A stretch of DNA of 64,000 nucleotides from Haloarcula amylolytica JCM 13557 (GTDB lineage Archaea; Halobacteriota; Halobacteria; Halobacteriales; Haloarculaceae): the NCBI RefSeq assembly GCF_000336615.1, contig NZ_AOLW01000035.1:280670-344669 (forward strand). The letters run 5' to 3'. The position numbers and the translations under genes are program-made. Below, one piece after another: positions 26,313 to 35,485 of this stretch; position 1 is the first letter of the stretch, and each line of letters begins with the position of its first letter. Under the pieces are notes generated by a model that did not search any database, was not told the DNA's origin, and saw nothing but the letters and a program-made list of their open reading frames with translations.

Positions 26313-28271
26313 ATGGGTTCGCTCTCGGTATCCGGGGAGGTAGCTACGTTCACCGTCGAGAAGATCGGGGGGATCGACGAGACGACAGTCGAGGTCCCAT
26401 CAGGGGTGACTGTGCTCCGAGGCCGGAACGCGACTAATCGGACATCGTTTCTACAGGCGGTGATGGCCGCTCACGGGAGCGAGTGGGCGAGCATCAAAGG
26501 TGACGCCGACCAGGGACACGTCGAACTCTCACTGGGGGAGGAGACGTACACCCGAACACTGACCAGAACCGACGACGGGGTTGCTGGGTCGGGCCTTGGC
26601 CTTCTCACTGACCCGACGGTTGCGGATCTGTTCGCGTTCCTGCTCGAAGACAACGCGGCCAGGCGAGCCGTCGAACGAGGGGAGAACCTTCGAGAGATCA
26701 TTATGCGGCCGGTCGACGTGGCGTCTATCCACCGACAGATACGTGCGGCCGAGCAGCGCAAGGAGGAGATCGACGAGGAACTCGACCGTATCGCGGCGCT
26801 CAAGCGCGACCTCCCGGACCTCGAACGGCAACAGGCAACTCTGCGCGACGAGATCGCCGAGAACAGAGACGACCTCCAGCGCGTGGAGGACCGAATCGAC
26901 GAGCGGGACGTAGATTTCCAGACGACCCAGCAAAACAGGGACGAACTCGAAACGGCCCTCGATGAACTCCAGGCGACTCGATCCGAACTGAAACGTGTGC
27001 GAAACGATATCCAGTCAGAACAGGAGAGTATCGCGGCACTGCGCGAGGAGCGAGGGAGCCTCGCGGTCGAACGATCCGGGCTTCCGGAATCGCCGGACGA
27101 ACGACTCGAAGCGCTCGAATCGGACATCGAGCGGCTTCGAGAGCGCAAACGAGAGCTCTCAGAGTACACCACCCGACTGCAGAACGTCGTCGGGTTCAAC
27201 GAGGAACTGCTGTCCGGCGAGCACCGGGAGATAACCGATGCTATCGACGCAAAGCCAGAGAGCGTGGGTGACATCACGGACCAGCTGTATAAGGGGTCAA
27301 AGACGACCTGCTGGACCTGTGGCTCGCGAGTGAAACCGGACCGTATCGAGTCGACGCTCCAGAGCATGCGTGACCACCTTCAGGAGACGGTCACGGAGAT
27401 CGACGATATCGACGATGAACTCGACGAACTGACCGACCGACGTGACGAAATTGCGGAGACGCGCACGCGAGCGCGAGAACTCACCGTCACGATTGAGGAG
27501 GTCGACGCCGAAATCGAGCGCCGGCAGACGACTGTTGTCGACCTCCGAGAGCGACGCAACAACCTCTCCGCCCGCGTCGAGGAACTCGAGGAGCGGGTCA
27601 CCTCGCTCCGAACCGAAGAGTTCGACGAAGTGCTCGAACTCCATACGAAAGCGAACGAACTGGAGCTGGAACTGGACCGGCTCGAATCCGAACGAGACGA
27701 GGTACGCGAGGAGATCGCCGACATCGAGTCGGAAATCCGCCGGAACGACGAACTGGCTGCCCAACGGGAAGACGTGGTTGACGAGCTGATCGACCTCCGT
27801 TCTCGCATCGACCGCCTCGAAGCCGATGCGACCGACCAGTTCAACGAGAAGATGGACGACCTGCTCGACATTCTGAGCTACGGCAACATCGAACGGATCT
27901 GGCTCGAACGGACCGACACACCCGATGACCCGGTCCATAACAGCGACGACAGCGTCACTGGGTCGACGTTCACGCTCCACGTCGTCAGGAGTACCGACGG
28001 TGGAACTGTCTACGAGGACACTGTCGGCCATCTGAGCGAGAGTGAGCGGGAAGTAACCGGGCTCGTGTTCGGACTCGCCGGCTACCTCGTCCACGACGTG
28101 TACGAGGAAGTCCCATTCATGCTGCTTGACTCACTGGAAGCCATCGACGCGGAGCGCATCGCCTCCCTAGTCGAGTACTTCGCGGAGTACCCCGCCTATC
28201 TCGTCGTCGCGTTGCTCCCCGAGGACGCACAGGCGCTTCCGGATAGTTACAACCGGATTACGGATATCTGA
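26313..28271 (+). CDS. sph3: Archaea-specific SMC-related coiled-coil ATPase (Sph3-like)
   Basis: A 652-residue SMC/Rad50-like protein. The nucleotide-binding head starts with GRNATNRTS at 37-45, a Walker A variant in which the usual Lys is Arg. Long heptad-rich coiled coils (about 150-325 and 345-530) flank a CxxC hook at Cys333-Cys336 (CWTC), as in Rad50. The C-terminal head has a signature-like LSESER and a Walker B-like stretch PFMLLDSLEAID. This is the pattern of the archaea-specific SMC-related group; the gene lies beside rdfA in other haloarchaea as I recall. A TATA box about 27 bases upstream fixes ATG 26313. It probably organises DNA or the cell-shape programme; the mechanism is not known. 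Confidence 0.85.
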   Translation: MGSLSVSGEVATFTVEKIGGIDETTVEVPSGVTVLRGRNATNRTSFLQAVMAAHGSEWASIKGDADQGHVELSLGEETYTRTLTRTDDGVAGSGLGLLTDPTVADLFAFLLEDNAARRAVERGENLREIIMRPVDVASIHRQIRAAEQRKEEIDEELDRIAALKRDLPDLERQQATLRDEIAENRDDLQRVEDRIDERDVDFQTTQQNRDELETALDELQATRSELKRVRNDIQSEQESIAALREERGSLAVERSGLPESPDERLEALESDIERLRERKRELSEYTTRLQNVVGFNEELLSGEHREITDAIDAKPESVGDITDQLYKGSKTTCWTCGSRVKPDRIESTLQSMRDHLQETVTEIDDIDDELDELTDRRDEIAETRTRARELTVTIEEVDAEIERRQTTVVDLRERRNNLSARVEELEERVTSLRTEEFDEVLELHTKANELELELDRLESERDEVREEIADIESEIRRNDELAAQREDVVDELIDLRSRIDRLEADATDQFNEKMDDLLDILSYGNIERIWLERTDTPDDPVHNSDDSVTGSTFTLHVVRSTDGGTVYEDTVGHLSESEREVTGLVFGLAGYLVHDVYEEVPFMLLDSLEAIDAERIASLVEYFAEYPAYLVVALLPEDAQALPDSYNRITDI

Positions 28272-28310
28272 TCCGGTTGTGGTCCCCCAAAGACCGAACT
28301 TACTGAGCGC

Positions 28311-28907
28311 TCACTCACAGTCACAGCCGCCGCGGTCGAGAAGGTCACTGATGCCGTAGCGCGTCCCGCAGTCCTGACAGCGAATATCGATGCTCACGAA
28401 CACTCGGTACTCGCCGACAGTGAGTTTGTCAGCGGTGTTCAGTCGGTCGACCGTATCCCGGACGATTGTCTCGACGCGGCTGCGGAGGCGGTCTATTGTC
28501 CCGCGTTCCTGCTCGACCTGTTCAGTTTCGGATTCAGGCTCGTAGCTCACATCACGAACCTCTGTGAGGTAGTACCGAATCGCCTGATACGTGACGAACT
28601 GGCTTTCCAGCGTATCGACGTCGATGCCTGCCCGTTCGAGTCGGTTCCGCGCTTCGATCCGTTTGCCCGCACTGACGTCGTCGTCCGTCAGGAGTCGATA
28701 GAAGTTCGCCGGTTCGCCGTCGATGACGTCCATGCTCGAATCGCGAATCGCAGCCACGAGCAGCGCTTGATTGAACCGGTCAGCGAGGTCACGGAGACTC
28801 TGTCGTTCCCCATTCTTCCCGAGCCACGCGTGCTCCAGTTCCGTTCCCATCGACGTCAGTCCGTACGTTTCGATCAACTGTGCGACTTTCGACTGCGCTG
28901 ACCCCAT
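28311..28907 (-). CDS. rdfA: Rod-determining factor RdfA
   Basis: A 198-residue protein. The N-terminal part (SKVAQLIETYGLTSMGTELEHAWLGK, then SLRDLADRFNQALL) and the middle helical region match the haloarchaeal RdfA family, named from a Haloferax volcanii study of genes needed for rod shape. The C-terminus has a small zinc-finger-like cluster, CQDCGTRYGISDLLDRGGCDC. It converges with the SMC-related gene with 39 bases between stops. This pairing supports both names. RdfA is thought to be regulatory; a DNA-binding role is an inference from the zinc cluster and helical N-terminus. Confidence 0.85.
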   Translation of the reverse strand: MGSAQSKVAQLIETYGLTSMGTELEHAWLGKNGERQSLRDLADRFNQALLVAAIRDSSMDVIDGEPANFYRLLTDDDVSAGKRIEARNRLERAGIDVDTLESQFVTYQAIRYYLTEVRDVSYEPESETEQVEQERGTIDRLRSRVETIVRDTVDRLNTADKLTVGEYRVFVSIDIRCQDCGTRYGISDLLDRGGCDCE

Positions 28908-29182
28908 TATCGCCAGAACGCGTCGAGCCGGTTTAGCCGTTTTGTTGCGATATCTGCGTCTCTATCCACAACTTGGCAGCCATACTTCTTGATTACAGAG
29001 TGCACACTCATACGAGTGTATTTAGCCACAGATATGTGCGATATATATCAATAGGGCCGCAAATAGATGTATAATGACTGTATTTATAGACATATAAGCA
29101 CCGACTACGACAGAGAGCCACTCCTGAATCTATTCTTCGGGATATCTGATACGCTTTCGGTAACGCCCATCTACCACGAGAA
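28908..29182. other. Intergenic region between rdfA and the lipoprotein genes
   Basis: Divergent promoter region, A/T-rich from about 29000. No reading frame longer than random expectation is convincing and no RNA gene was seen. Confidence 0.35.
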
Positions 29183-29191
29183 TTTTATACC
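29183..29191 (+). promoter_or_regulatory. TATA box of the lipoprotein pair
   Basis: TTTTATACC is centred about 30 bases before ATG 29218, consistent with a nearly leaderless message for both lipoprotein genes. Confidence 0.55.
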
Positions 29192-29217
29192 TGACATTAC
29201 AAGCGGGAAATCACACG

Positions 29218-29910
29218 ATGGTCCCCTCCACTCGACGTACCCTCCTCCACAGCGCATGCGGGCTAGCGGCGATACTGGCCGGCTGTAGTGGATTGTTCGA
29301 GGGCAGCGGCGAATCAACGCGCACCGCTTCCGAAAACGATGGCTCGGCCGCTCCGGGAACTGGCATAGAATCCGACCCGGAGGCAGTTGTCACACGCGTT
29401 GACGCCGACCGTCAGCCTGTCTGGCTCGACGATGGAGACAGTCGGCCAACCGAAAGCCGACACTCCCGTCGATTGGAGTCCAAGATTATCGATACGGCAT
29501 CCAAAGCAGACCGACTTACCGTCGCTGAAGACGTGGACAGTTCGCTGACTGAGACCTTCCTCGACGAGACTGACTTCGACACGGAAACCGTCTACGTCCA
29601 GAACGTGATGATCGAGGAGTGCTTTCGACTAACGCTCTGTCAGGTCAGCTGGACGACTAACAGCGTCTCGACCGACTACGGCCGAGTGAGTCGTCCCTAC
29701 GACGAACCCTGCACAGCAGGCAACAAGGTGTACGCGGTGTGGTTCATCCGGATTCCCGAGACAGTCAACGCCGACGACATCTCCAGTTACTCCTCCTCCA
29801 TCGGTGGGAGCGCCTGTGACAGCCAGCGAGTCGATGCCGAGGGCGAGGGCGGGGGCGGGTCAGCCCGAGATAGCGACCGCCGAACCCAGACTGGTGGTGA
29901 GCAGGTATGA
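29218..29910 (+). CDS. Tat-dependent lipoprotein of unknown function
   Basis: A 230-residue secreted protein. STRRTLLHSACGLAAILAGC at residues 4-23 is a twin-arginine signal with a lipobox ending at Cys23, so the mature protein is lipid anchored outside the membrane. The mature part is acidic, with four further cysteines (EECFRLTLCQVSW, PCTAGNK and SACDSQ) that could form disulfides. I recognise no named domain. The stop overlaps the start of the next lipoprotein by 4 bases (ATGA), so the two are co-translated and probably work together at the cell surface. Confidence 0.8.
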   Translation: MVPSTRRTLLHSACGLAAILAGCSGLFEGSGESTRTASENDGSAAPGTGIESDPEAVVTRVDADRQPVWLDDGDSRPTESRHSRRLESKIIDTASKADRLTVAEDVDSSLTETFLDETDFDTETVYVQNVMIEECFRLTLCQVSWTTNSVSTDYGRVSRPYDEPCTAGNKVYAVWFIRIPETVNADDISSYSSSIGGSACDSQRVDAEGEGGGGSARDSDRRTQTGGEQV

Positions 29911-31217
29911 CCGACGACACGTCCGCGACGGGCGGGGAGTCCGGTCGGATGACCCGCCGTGGTGTGCTCGCCCTGGTTGGGGCCAGTGCTATCGCTGGCT
30001 GTAGCAGTATCGACAGTCTGGGTGGGGAACGCGAGGCAACTATCGATGCCTACAATCTGCCCGATGTCCCGCGCGACGAAGAGCGAGAAGCCCCAATCCC
30101 CCCGGTGATACCGGTCGACATCGAAACGAGCCATTTCGACGCCGTGAGGGAGCGGGTACGCTCGCTGCTGGCGACGCTTCCGACCCCGCTCGGTCCAGAA
30201 GAAATCCCGAACGGTCACATCCGCCAGCACCTGACAGGTGCCGCCAGTGACGCCTCGGACGGCCTCGACGATGCGCGGACGGCCCGAACCGGGTTGATGG
30301 CGCTCCGGTCGCTACGTTCGGCCCGCGAAAACGCCCGCTACGCCGCTGCGGGGTGGGGTGTTGTCGAGAGCGGCCGTACCGCTGCGCCGCTCCGAGACGA
30401 ACACAGCCGAACTGTGTCGGCGGCCCGCGAAACCCGACAGGAGCACGAATACGTCGGGATGGACCCGGTGCGCGCGGCGCTGGTCCACGCCCGTATCGAG
30501 ACGGGACTGGAGCGGGCCAGTGACATGGACGTCCTACCCAGAGAAGAGTCGGAGTTACTGTCGGTCGCCGAATGGGGTGAGACGGCCGAGTCGGCACAGG
30601 CGTATCTCGACGACGCTCGCCACCTGCGGGCGCGGTTCGCTGCTTCGCTTCCATCCGATACCGGGACGGTCAGGCCGACACTGAGTGATGCAGCGGAAGC
30701 ACTGCTGGCGGACATCCGCGACAGGCAGGCGGACCTGCCGCCGGAGACGGCCGCTGACGACCGCACTCCAAGGAAGATGGTTTTCGAAGAGCTCCGCTGG
30801 GAAGCCGAGAGCGGTACCAGCCGCCTCACGGACGCCGTCGGGCCCGCGAGCGCCGTCGTCAATGCGAACGGTCGGCTCGCCCGGTTCCGAGCGCTCGACC
30901 GCATTCAGTCACGTCGGGAGGCGGACGAACTCGCTCGGCCATCCGATGGGACAGCGGTTCGCGAAATCAGACAGACCGCGTACGATGCACTCACCGCGGC
31001 CCTCGAATCGAGTTCGCAGCCGGAGCTGGTCCGGACGGTTCTCGTCGACGCCGGCCACAGGGTCATGGCCGCTGACCGTGAGTTAACACATCATCAGGGA
31101 GAGATATCGGCCACCACGCTCGATAGAAGCGTTGCGGACTACTGGCACGCGACAGCACTCGCCCGTTCAGCGTTGGCAGCGACGCAACAGACAGTCCGGG
31201 CGCTGCAGGCCGACTGA
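29907..31217 (+). CDS. Tat-dependent lipoprotein, alpha-helical, unknown function
   Basis: A 436-residue protein. MTRRGVLALVGASAIAGC at about 15-32 is a Tat signal with lipobox Cys32. The mature protein is almost wholly alpha-helical and rich in Ala, Arg, Asp and Glu, with repeated helices of 30-40 residues. It resembles a helical-repeat or scaffold protein rather than an enzyme. No catalytic motif is visible. It forms an overlapping pair with the preceding lipoprotein. Function unknown. Confidence 0.8.
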   Translation: MTDDTSATGGESGRMTRRGVLALVGASAIAGCSSIDSLGGEREATIDAYNLPDVPRDEEREAPIPPVIPVDIETSHFDAVRERVRSLLATLPTPLGPEEIPNGHIRQHLTGAASDASDGLDDARTARTGLMALRSLRSARENARYAAAGWGVVESGRTAAPLRDEHSRTVSAARETRQEHEYVGMDPVRAALVHARIETGLERASDMDVLPREESELLSVAEWGETAESAQAYLDDARHLRARFAASLPSDTGTVRPTLSDAAEALLADIRDRQADLPPETAADDRTPRKMVFEELRWEAESGTSRLTDAVGPASAVVNANGRLARFRALDRIQSRREADELARPSDGTAVREIRQTAYDALTAALESSSQPELVRTVLVDAGHRVMAADRELTHHQGEISATTLDRSVADYWHATALARSALAATQQTVRALQAD

Positions 31218-31994
31218 AACGGCATGACAACAGCGCCACAACTGCTTCGGCGGTCGTCGACCACGCGCCGCCACACTGTTATGTAGTTCCTTCTTCACAA
31301 TATCCCTCTGATACTGATAGGCTCTGTGAGCTAATGTTGGTACGATTGTTATTCTCGGTCCCGTGGACGGCCACCCCGATATCGAATGGGCTGTCGCTAT
31401 TCCTGAGCTGCACCGCCCTATAGAAATCGGGACCGAAGCAGCACCCACCGCTATCAGCGCGAGTGATGTCGGGAGACCGGTGACAGAGCGGACTCTCAAG
31501 GTTCAGGCAATGCCTTCGACCTGCTCACTTAGTATTACTCAGCGGGTGTAATACACGACAGTAACAGTCGGTGATATCTCGTGGCGTGAAATCACGACGT
31601 CACCGTTGTCATTCGAGCAACGGGGTAGTGAGGAGAGATGCGTGGTACGTCACGTCATCCCGTTTGGCTGCAATGGATTCCCGTGAACAGGATCCTGCAC
31701 ACCAATACGATACTGTGACCCAACTGACGGAGGACTCTCAGGCCGGGTCGAAACCGGTCATGCGTGCCTTCGGTCCGGAGACCGAGACGACGACCAGAGA
31801 GCGCGTCGAAACCATTCCAACGGACGGCACAAAACTCATACCATTGGTTTTTTGATAGAATGAGTATTCTGCCCGTCCCTCCGACTCTGAAACGTGAGCG
31901 TGGCCCTGTCGACGCGACTACCGAACAGAAACAGGGGGTTTGTAGCTGCTGACACCCTGAACAACGAATGATTCCCGGCGTTCTGCGTCCCAGC
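31218..31994. other. Long intergenic region before the first DAO-GcvT gene
   Basis: About 780 bases without a gene I can defend. A forward frame from ATG 31673 (60 codons, ending 31855) is acidic but has mixed third positions; the reverse frame 31655-32116 reads as a shadow. I saw no tRNA-like cloverleaf. The stretch is less GC-rich than the genes on either side. Confidence 0.4.
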
Positions 31995-32003
31995 CGTATA
32001 TAA
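31995..32003 (+). promoter_or_regulatory. TATA box upstream of the first DAO-GcvT gene
   Basis: GTATATAAA lies about 135 bases before ATG 32132, so a start of transcription near 32025 would leave a leader of about 105 bases, long for haloarchaea. Confidence 0.5.
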
Positions 32004-32131
32004 ATCGCCGCAGAACTGTGGTCCCTGCTTCTTTCCCGAGAGGGGCCACGCTCAAAACGGATGATGTTGAGAGCTATCACCACGAGCAGCGAGAGTACAG
32101 TTCGGTCCGCCAGCATACGGGTGAGACCGCG

Positions 32132-34666
32132 ATGAGTTCGAACTCGCTGCCGTCAGCGGCGAAGACAGTAATCATCGGTGGCGGTATCGTCGGAAACAGT
32201 CTCGCGTACCATCTCGCCCGGATGGGGCGAGAAGACATCGCGATTCTGGACAAGGGGCCGTTGCCCGACCCCGGTGGGTCGACCGGTCACGCCTCGAACT
32301 TCCTGATGCCGGTGGAACACTCGAAGGAGATGACCCACCTCACCCGACGGAGCATCGAGCAGTACAAGGACATGGACACGTTCACCAACAGCGGCGGTAT
32401 CGAGGTGGCACGCACCGAGGAACGGATCGAGGAGCTGAAACGGCGCGTCCAGTCAGCGAAGGCGTGGGGGGAACCGGCGGAGCTGTTGACCCCCGAGGAA
32501 GTCGAAGCGCTCGTACCCTACGTCAACACTGACCTCATCAAAGCGGGGTTCTACAGCACCGGTGCGGGCACCTGTGATCCGCTCCGGGCCGGCGAAGTGA
32601 TGCGAGCGCGGGCAGACGAGTACACCGACGGCGGGCTACACGTCTCGCCCAACACCGAAGTGCTCGACCTTCACGTCAAAGACGGGTCGATACAGGCGGT
32701 CGAGACCGACCGCGGGACCGTCACGGCCGACGAGGTGGTCATCGCGGCCGGACTGTGGAGCCCGAAAATCGCCGAGATGGCCGGCGTCGAGATTCCGCTT
32801 ACACCGGCAGTCCACCAGATGGTCAGCGTCGGCCCGATTTCATTCTTCGAGGATTACGAGGGCGAAATCTCGTTCCCGGTCGTCCGCGACATGGACACGC
32901 AGATGTACGAGCGCCAGCACGGGAACGACCTCGAAGTGGGGTCGTATCAGCACCGGCCGATACTGTGGGACGTCGAGGACATCCCGTCCATCGACGAAGC
33001 GCCGCTCTCGCCGACCCAGCCGCCGCTGACCGACGACGCCTTCGAGCAGTCGATGGCCGATGCGCTGGAGATCGTCCCGGAACTCCTCGACGACCCCGAG
33101 GCCGGCATCCGCCACGAAATCGACGGCCTACTTTCGCAGACGCCAGACGGTGCACCGCTTCTGGGCCCACTGCAGGACGTCGACGGGCTCTGGTCGTGTG
33201 CCGCGGTCTGGATCAAGGAGGCCCCGGCCATCGGCGAGGCGGTCGCCCAGTGGATGACGCGTGGCTGGTCGGACATCGACCTTCACGGAGCCGACGTGAA
33301 CCGGTTCTACGAGTACGGGACCTCCCGCTCGTTCGTCAAAGACCGGGCCAGCGAAGGGTTCCAGAAAATCTACGACATCGTCCACCCGGCCGAACAGTAC
33401 CAGTCGGCGCGGGAACTCCGGACGAGCCCGTTCCACGAGAAACAGGCCAACTTCCACGCGGAGTTCTTCGAGGCGGCGGGCTGGGAACGGCCGCAGTGGT
33501 ACGAGTCGAACGGCGACCTGCTGGACCGGTACGAGGAAGAACTCGCCGAGTTCCAGCGGCCGAACGAGTGGGACTCGCGGTGGTGGTCGCCGATCATCCT
33601 CGCAGAGCATCTCCACACCCGCGAGCACGTCTCCATGATCGGTGACATGGGCTTCAGCATCTTCGACTTCCGCGGGTCGGACGTCGTCGACTACCTCGAA
33701 CGGATGGCTGTGGGCCGCGTCGACGTTGACGTGGGCAAGACCGTGTACACGCCGATACTCGCCGAGAACGGCGGCTTCGTCTCGGACCTGACCATCGCCC
33801 GCCTCGGTCCCGACCACTACCGGGTCGTCACCGGCGGCGCGGCGGGCGGGGCCGACCGGGCCTGGTTCGGCGACCACATCCCGGACGGTGCCGACGTGAC
33901 CCTCATCGACCAGTCCGAGTCGCTGTGTACGCTGGGCGTCTGGGGGCCGAACGCCCGCGACCTGGTGGCCAGTGTCACAGAGGAGGACATGTCTCACGAC
34001 GCCTTCGAGCCATACACGGCACAGGAGCTCACAGTCGGTGAAGTAGAGGCGTGGGCGATGCGGCTCTCCTACATCGGCGAGCAGGGCTGGGAGATCTACG
34101 CCCCGATGGGCCAGGGCCGCCGGCTCTGGGACGTGCTCTGGGAGGCCGGGCAGGACCACGACGTCCGACCGGCCGGCATGGGTGTCTACGGGACGACCGG
34201 TCGCCTGGAGAAGGGGTACCGACTGTTCGGCCACGAACTGGAACTGGACTACAACCCCGCGGAGGCCGGGCTGACGTTCCACGGCGTCAAGGACGCCGAT
34301 TTCATCGGAAAGGAAGCCTACGCCGAAGCCATCGACGAGGAGAACGCGGCCACGCTGTGTACGCTGTCCGTCGACGACCACGCCCCGGAGGGCGGCGAGC
34401 GCCGCTTCATGCTGGGCAACGAGCCGGTCCTCGACATGAACGGGGACGTTCTGGTCGACGACGAGGGCCGGCGCTCGTACGTGACCAGCGCCGGGACCGG
34501 TCCGAGCGTCGGAAAACACCTCCTCATGGCGTATCTCCCGCAGTCCTTCGCTGAGGAAGGCCAGAGCCTCCAGGTCGAGTACATGGGCCAGCAGTACCCG
34601 GTGACGGTCGAAGTCGTCGGGAGCCGGCCGCTGTTCGACCCGGAGAACGAGCGCATCAGGAGCTAG
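32132..34666 (+). CDS. Dimethylglycine/sarcosine dehydrogenase-like protein (DAO-GcvT fusion), paralogue A
   Basis: An 844-residue two-module flavoenzyme. The N-terminal DAO module has the FAD motif GGGIVG at 16-21, and GGSTGH at 48-53 supplies His53, matching the histidine that carries covalent FAD in dimethylglycine and sarcosine dehydrogenases. A middle linker domain follows near 385-450, then a GcvT folate-binding module from about 470 to the end (SLCTLGVWGPNARDLV, YIGEQGWEIYAP, GRLEKGYRLFGHEL). The family oxidises an N-methyl group and passes formaldehyde to tetrahydrofolate as 5,10-methylene-THF. I chose ATG 32132 because the FAD motif follows directly; the frame extends to GTG 32018. 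It precedes etfB and etfA, its likely electron acceptor. The exact amine is unknown. Confidence 0.88.
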   Translation: MSSNSLPSAAKTVIIGGGIVGNSLAYHLARMGREDIAILDKGPLPDPGGSTGHASNFLMPVEHSKEMTHLTRRSIEQYKDMDTFTNSGGIEVARTEERIEELKRRVQSAKAWGEPAELLTPEEVEALVPYVNTDLIKAGFYSTGAGTCDPLRAGEVMRARADEYTDGGLHVSPNTEVLDLHVKDGSIQAVETDRGTVTADEVVIAAGLWSPKIAEMAGVEIPLTPAVHQMVSVGPISFFEDYEGEISFPVVRDMDTQMYERQHGNDLEVGSYQHRPILWDVEDIPSIDEAPLSPTQPPLTDDAFEQSMADALEIVPELLDDPEAGIRHEIDGLLSQTPDGAPLLGPLQDVDGLWSCAAVWIKEAPAIGEAVAQWMTRGWSDIDLHGADVNRFYEYGTSRSFVKDRASEGFQKIYDIVHPAEQYQSARELRTSPFHEKQANFHAEFFEAAGWERPQWYESNGDLLDRYEEELAEFQRPNEWDSRWWSPIILAEHLHTREHVSMIGDMGFSIFDFRGSDVVDYLERMAVGRVDVDVGKTVYTPILAENGGFVSDLTIARLGPDHYRVVTGGAAGGADRAWFGDHIPDGADVTLIDQSESLCTLGVWGPNARDLVASVTEEDMSHDAFEPYTAQELTVGEVEAWAMRLSYIGEQGWEIYAPMGQGRRLWDVLWEAGQDHDVRPAGMGVYGTTGRLEKGYRLFGHELELDYNPAEAGLTFHGVKDADFIGKEAYAEAIDEENAATLCTLSVDDHAPEGGERRFMLGNEPVLDMNGDVLVDDEGRRSYVTSAGTGPSVGKHLLMAYLPQSFAEEGQSLQVEYMGQQYPVTVEVVGSRPLFDPENERIRS

Positions 34667-34709
34667 CACAGCCAGTGAACCGACCGCAATCGAACGACGG
34701 AGACACGAC

Positions 34710-35483
34710 ATGGACACCGTAGCCTGCATCAAGCGCGTGCCGGACACCGGCGCGAAACTCACACTGACCGACGACGAACAGGAGATAGACACGAGCCATC
34801 TTGGGTTCACGATATCGCCCCACGAGGAGTGCGCCGTCGAGGAAGCGATTCAGGTGGCCGACGACCACGACGGGACGGCCACCGTGATGTCGCTCGGATC
34901 GGTGGACGCCGACGAACAGCTCCGGACCGGGCTCGCGATGACGGCCGACGAGGCGACGCTGCTGGAAACCGACGGGGAGGAGTGGCGGCCTCGCGAAACG
35001 GCGGCCGCGCTCGCGGACGCCCTCAGCGCCGACTCCGGGACCGACCCCGAGTTCGACCTCCTCCTGTTCGGCAACGAATCAGCCGACGTGGCGAACCACC
35101 AGGTCGGCGTCCGCGTCGCCGAGCGGCTAGACATGCCGTTCGTCGCGGGCGTGTCAGATCTGACGATTGAGGACGGGATAGCCGTCGCCGAGCGCGACGT
35201 GACCGGCGGAACCGAGGTGTATGAACTCGACCTCCCGGCGGCCGTCGGCGTCAAAGAAGGGCTCAACCAGCCCCGCTACGCTTCGATGCGCGCCAAGATG
35301 CAGGCGCGCAAACAGTCAATCGGGCGGCAGGACCCGGTCGCCGGCGAGTTCGACGGGGGTATCGAGAAAGTCCGGTTGGAAGCGCCGGAGAGCACGGAGG
35401 GCGCGGCCGAGGTGCTCGGCGAGGGACCGGACGCCGTACCCGCAGTCGTCGACCTGCTCCGCGATGATCTGGAGGTGATCTGA
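34710..35483 (+). CDS. etfB: Electron transfer flavoprotein beta subunit
   Basis: A 257-residue EtfB. The start VACIKRVPDTGAKLTL and the stretch GFTISPHEECAVEEAIQVAD are family signatures; DLLLFGNESADVANHQVG, then LPAAVGVKEGLNQPRYASMRAKMQARK near 176-202, match the conserved AMP/FAD-binding end. It takes electrons from flavin dehydrogenases and, with EtfA, passes them to the membrane quinone pool. It starts 43 bases after paralogue A and ends 2 bases before etfA, so the three form one transcription unit. Confidence 0.95.
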   Translation: MDTVACIKRVPDTGAKLTLTDDEQEIDTSHLGFTISPHEECAVEEAIQVADDHDGTATVMSLGSVDADEQLRTGLAMTADEATLLETDGEEWRPRETAAALADALSADSGTDPEFDLLLFGNESADVANHQVGVRVAERLDMPFVAGVSDLTIEDGIAVAERDVTGGTEVYELDLPAAVGVKEGLNQPRYASMRAKMQARKQSIGRQDPVAGEFDGGIEKVRLEAPESTEGAAEVLGEGPDAVPAVVDLLRDDLEVI

Positions 35484-35485
35484 CC

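Noticed and set aside
31655..32116. 153-codon reverse frame before paralogue A
   Set aside because: Mixed Cys/Arg/Ser composition, no haloarchaeal acidity and no motif; looks like chance in an intergenic stretch.
33128..34810. 560-codon open frame on the reverse strand across paralogue A
   Set aside because: It is antisense to a gene with clear FAD and GcvT motifs. Long antisense frames are expected in GC-rich haloarchaeal genes, and this one shows no domain.
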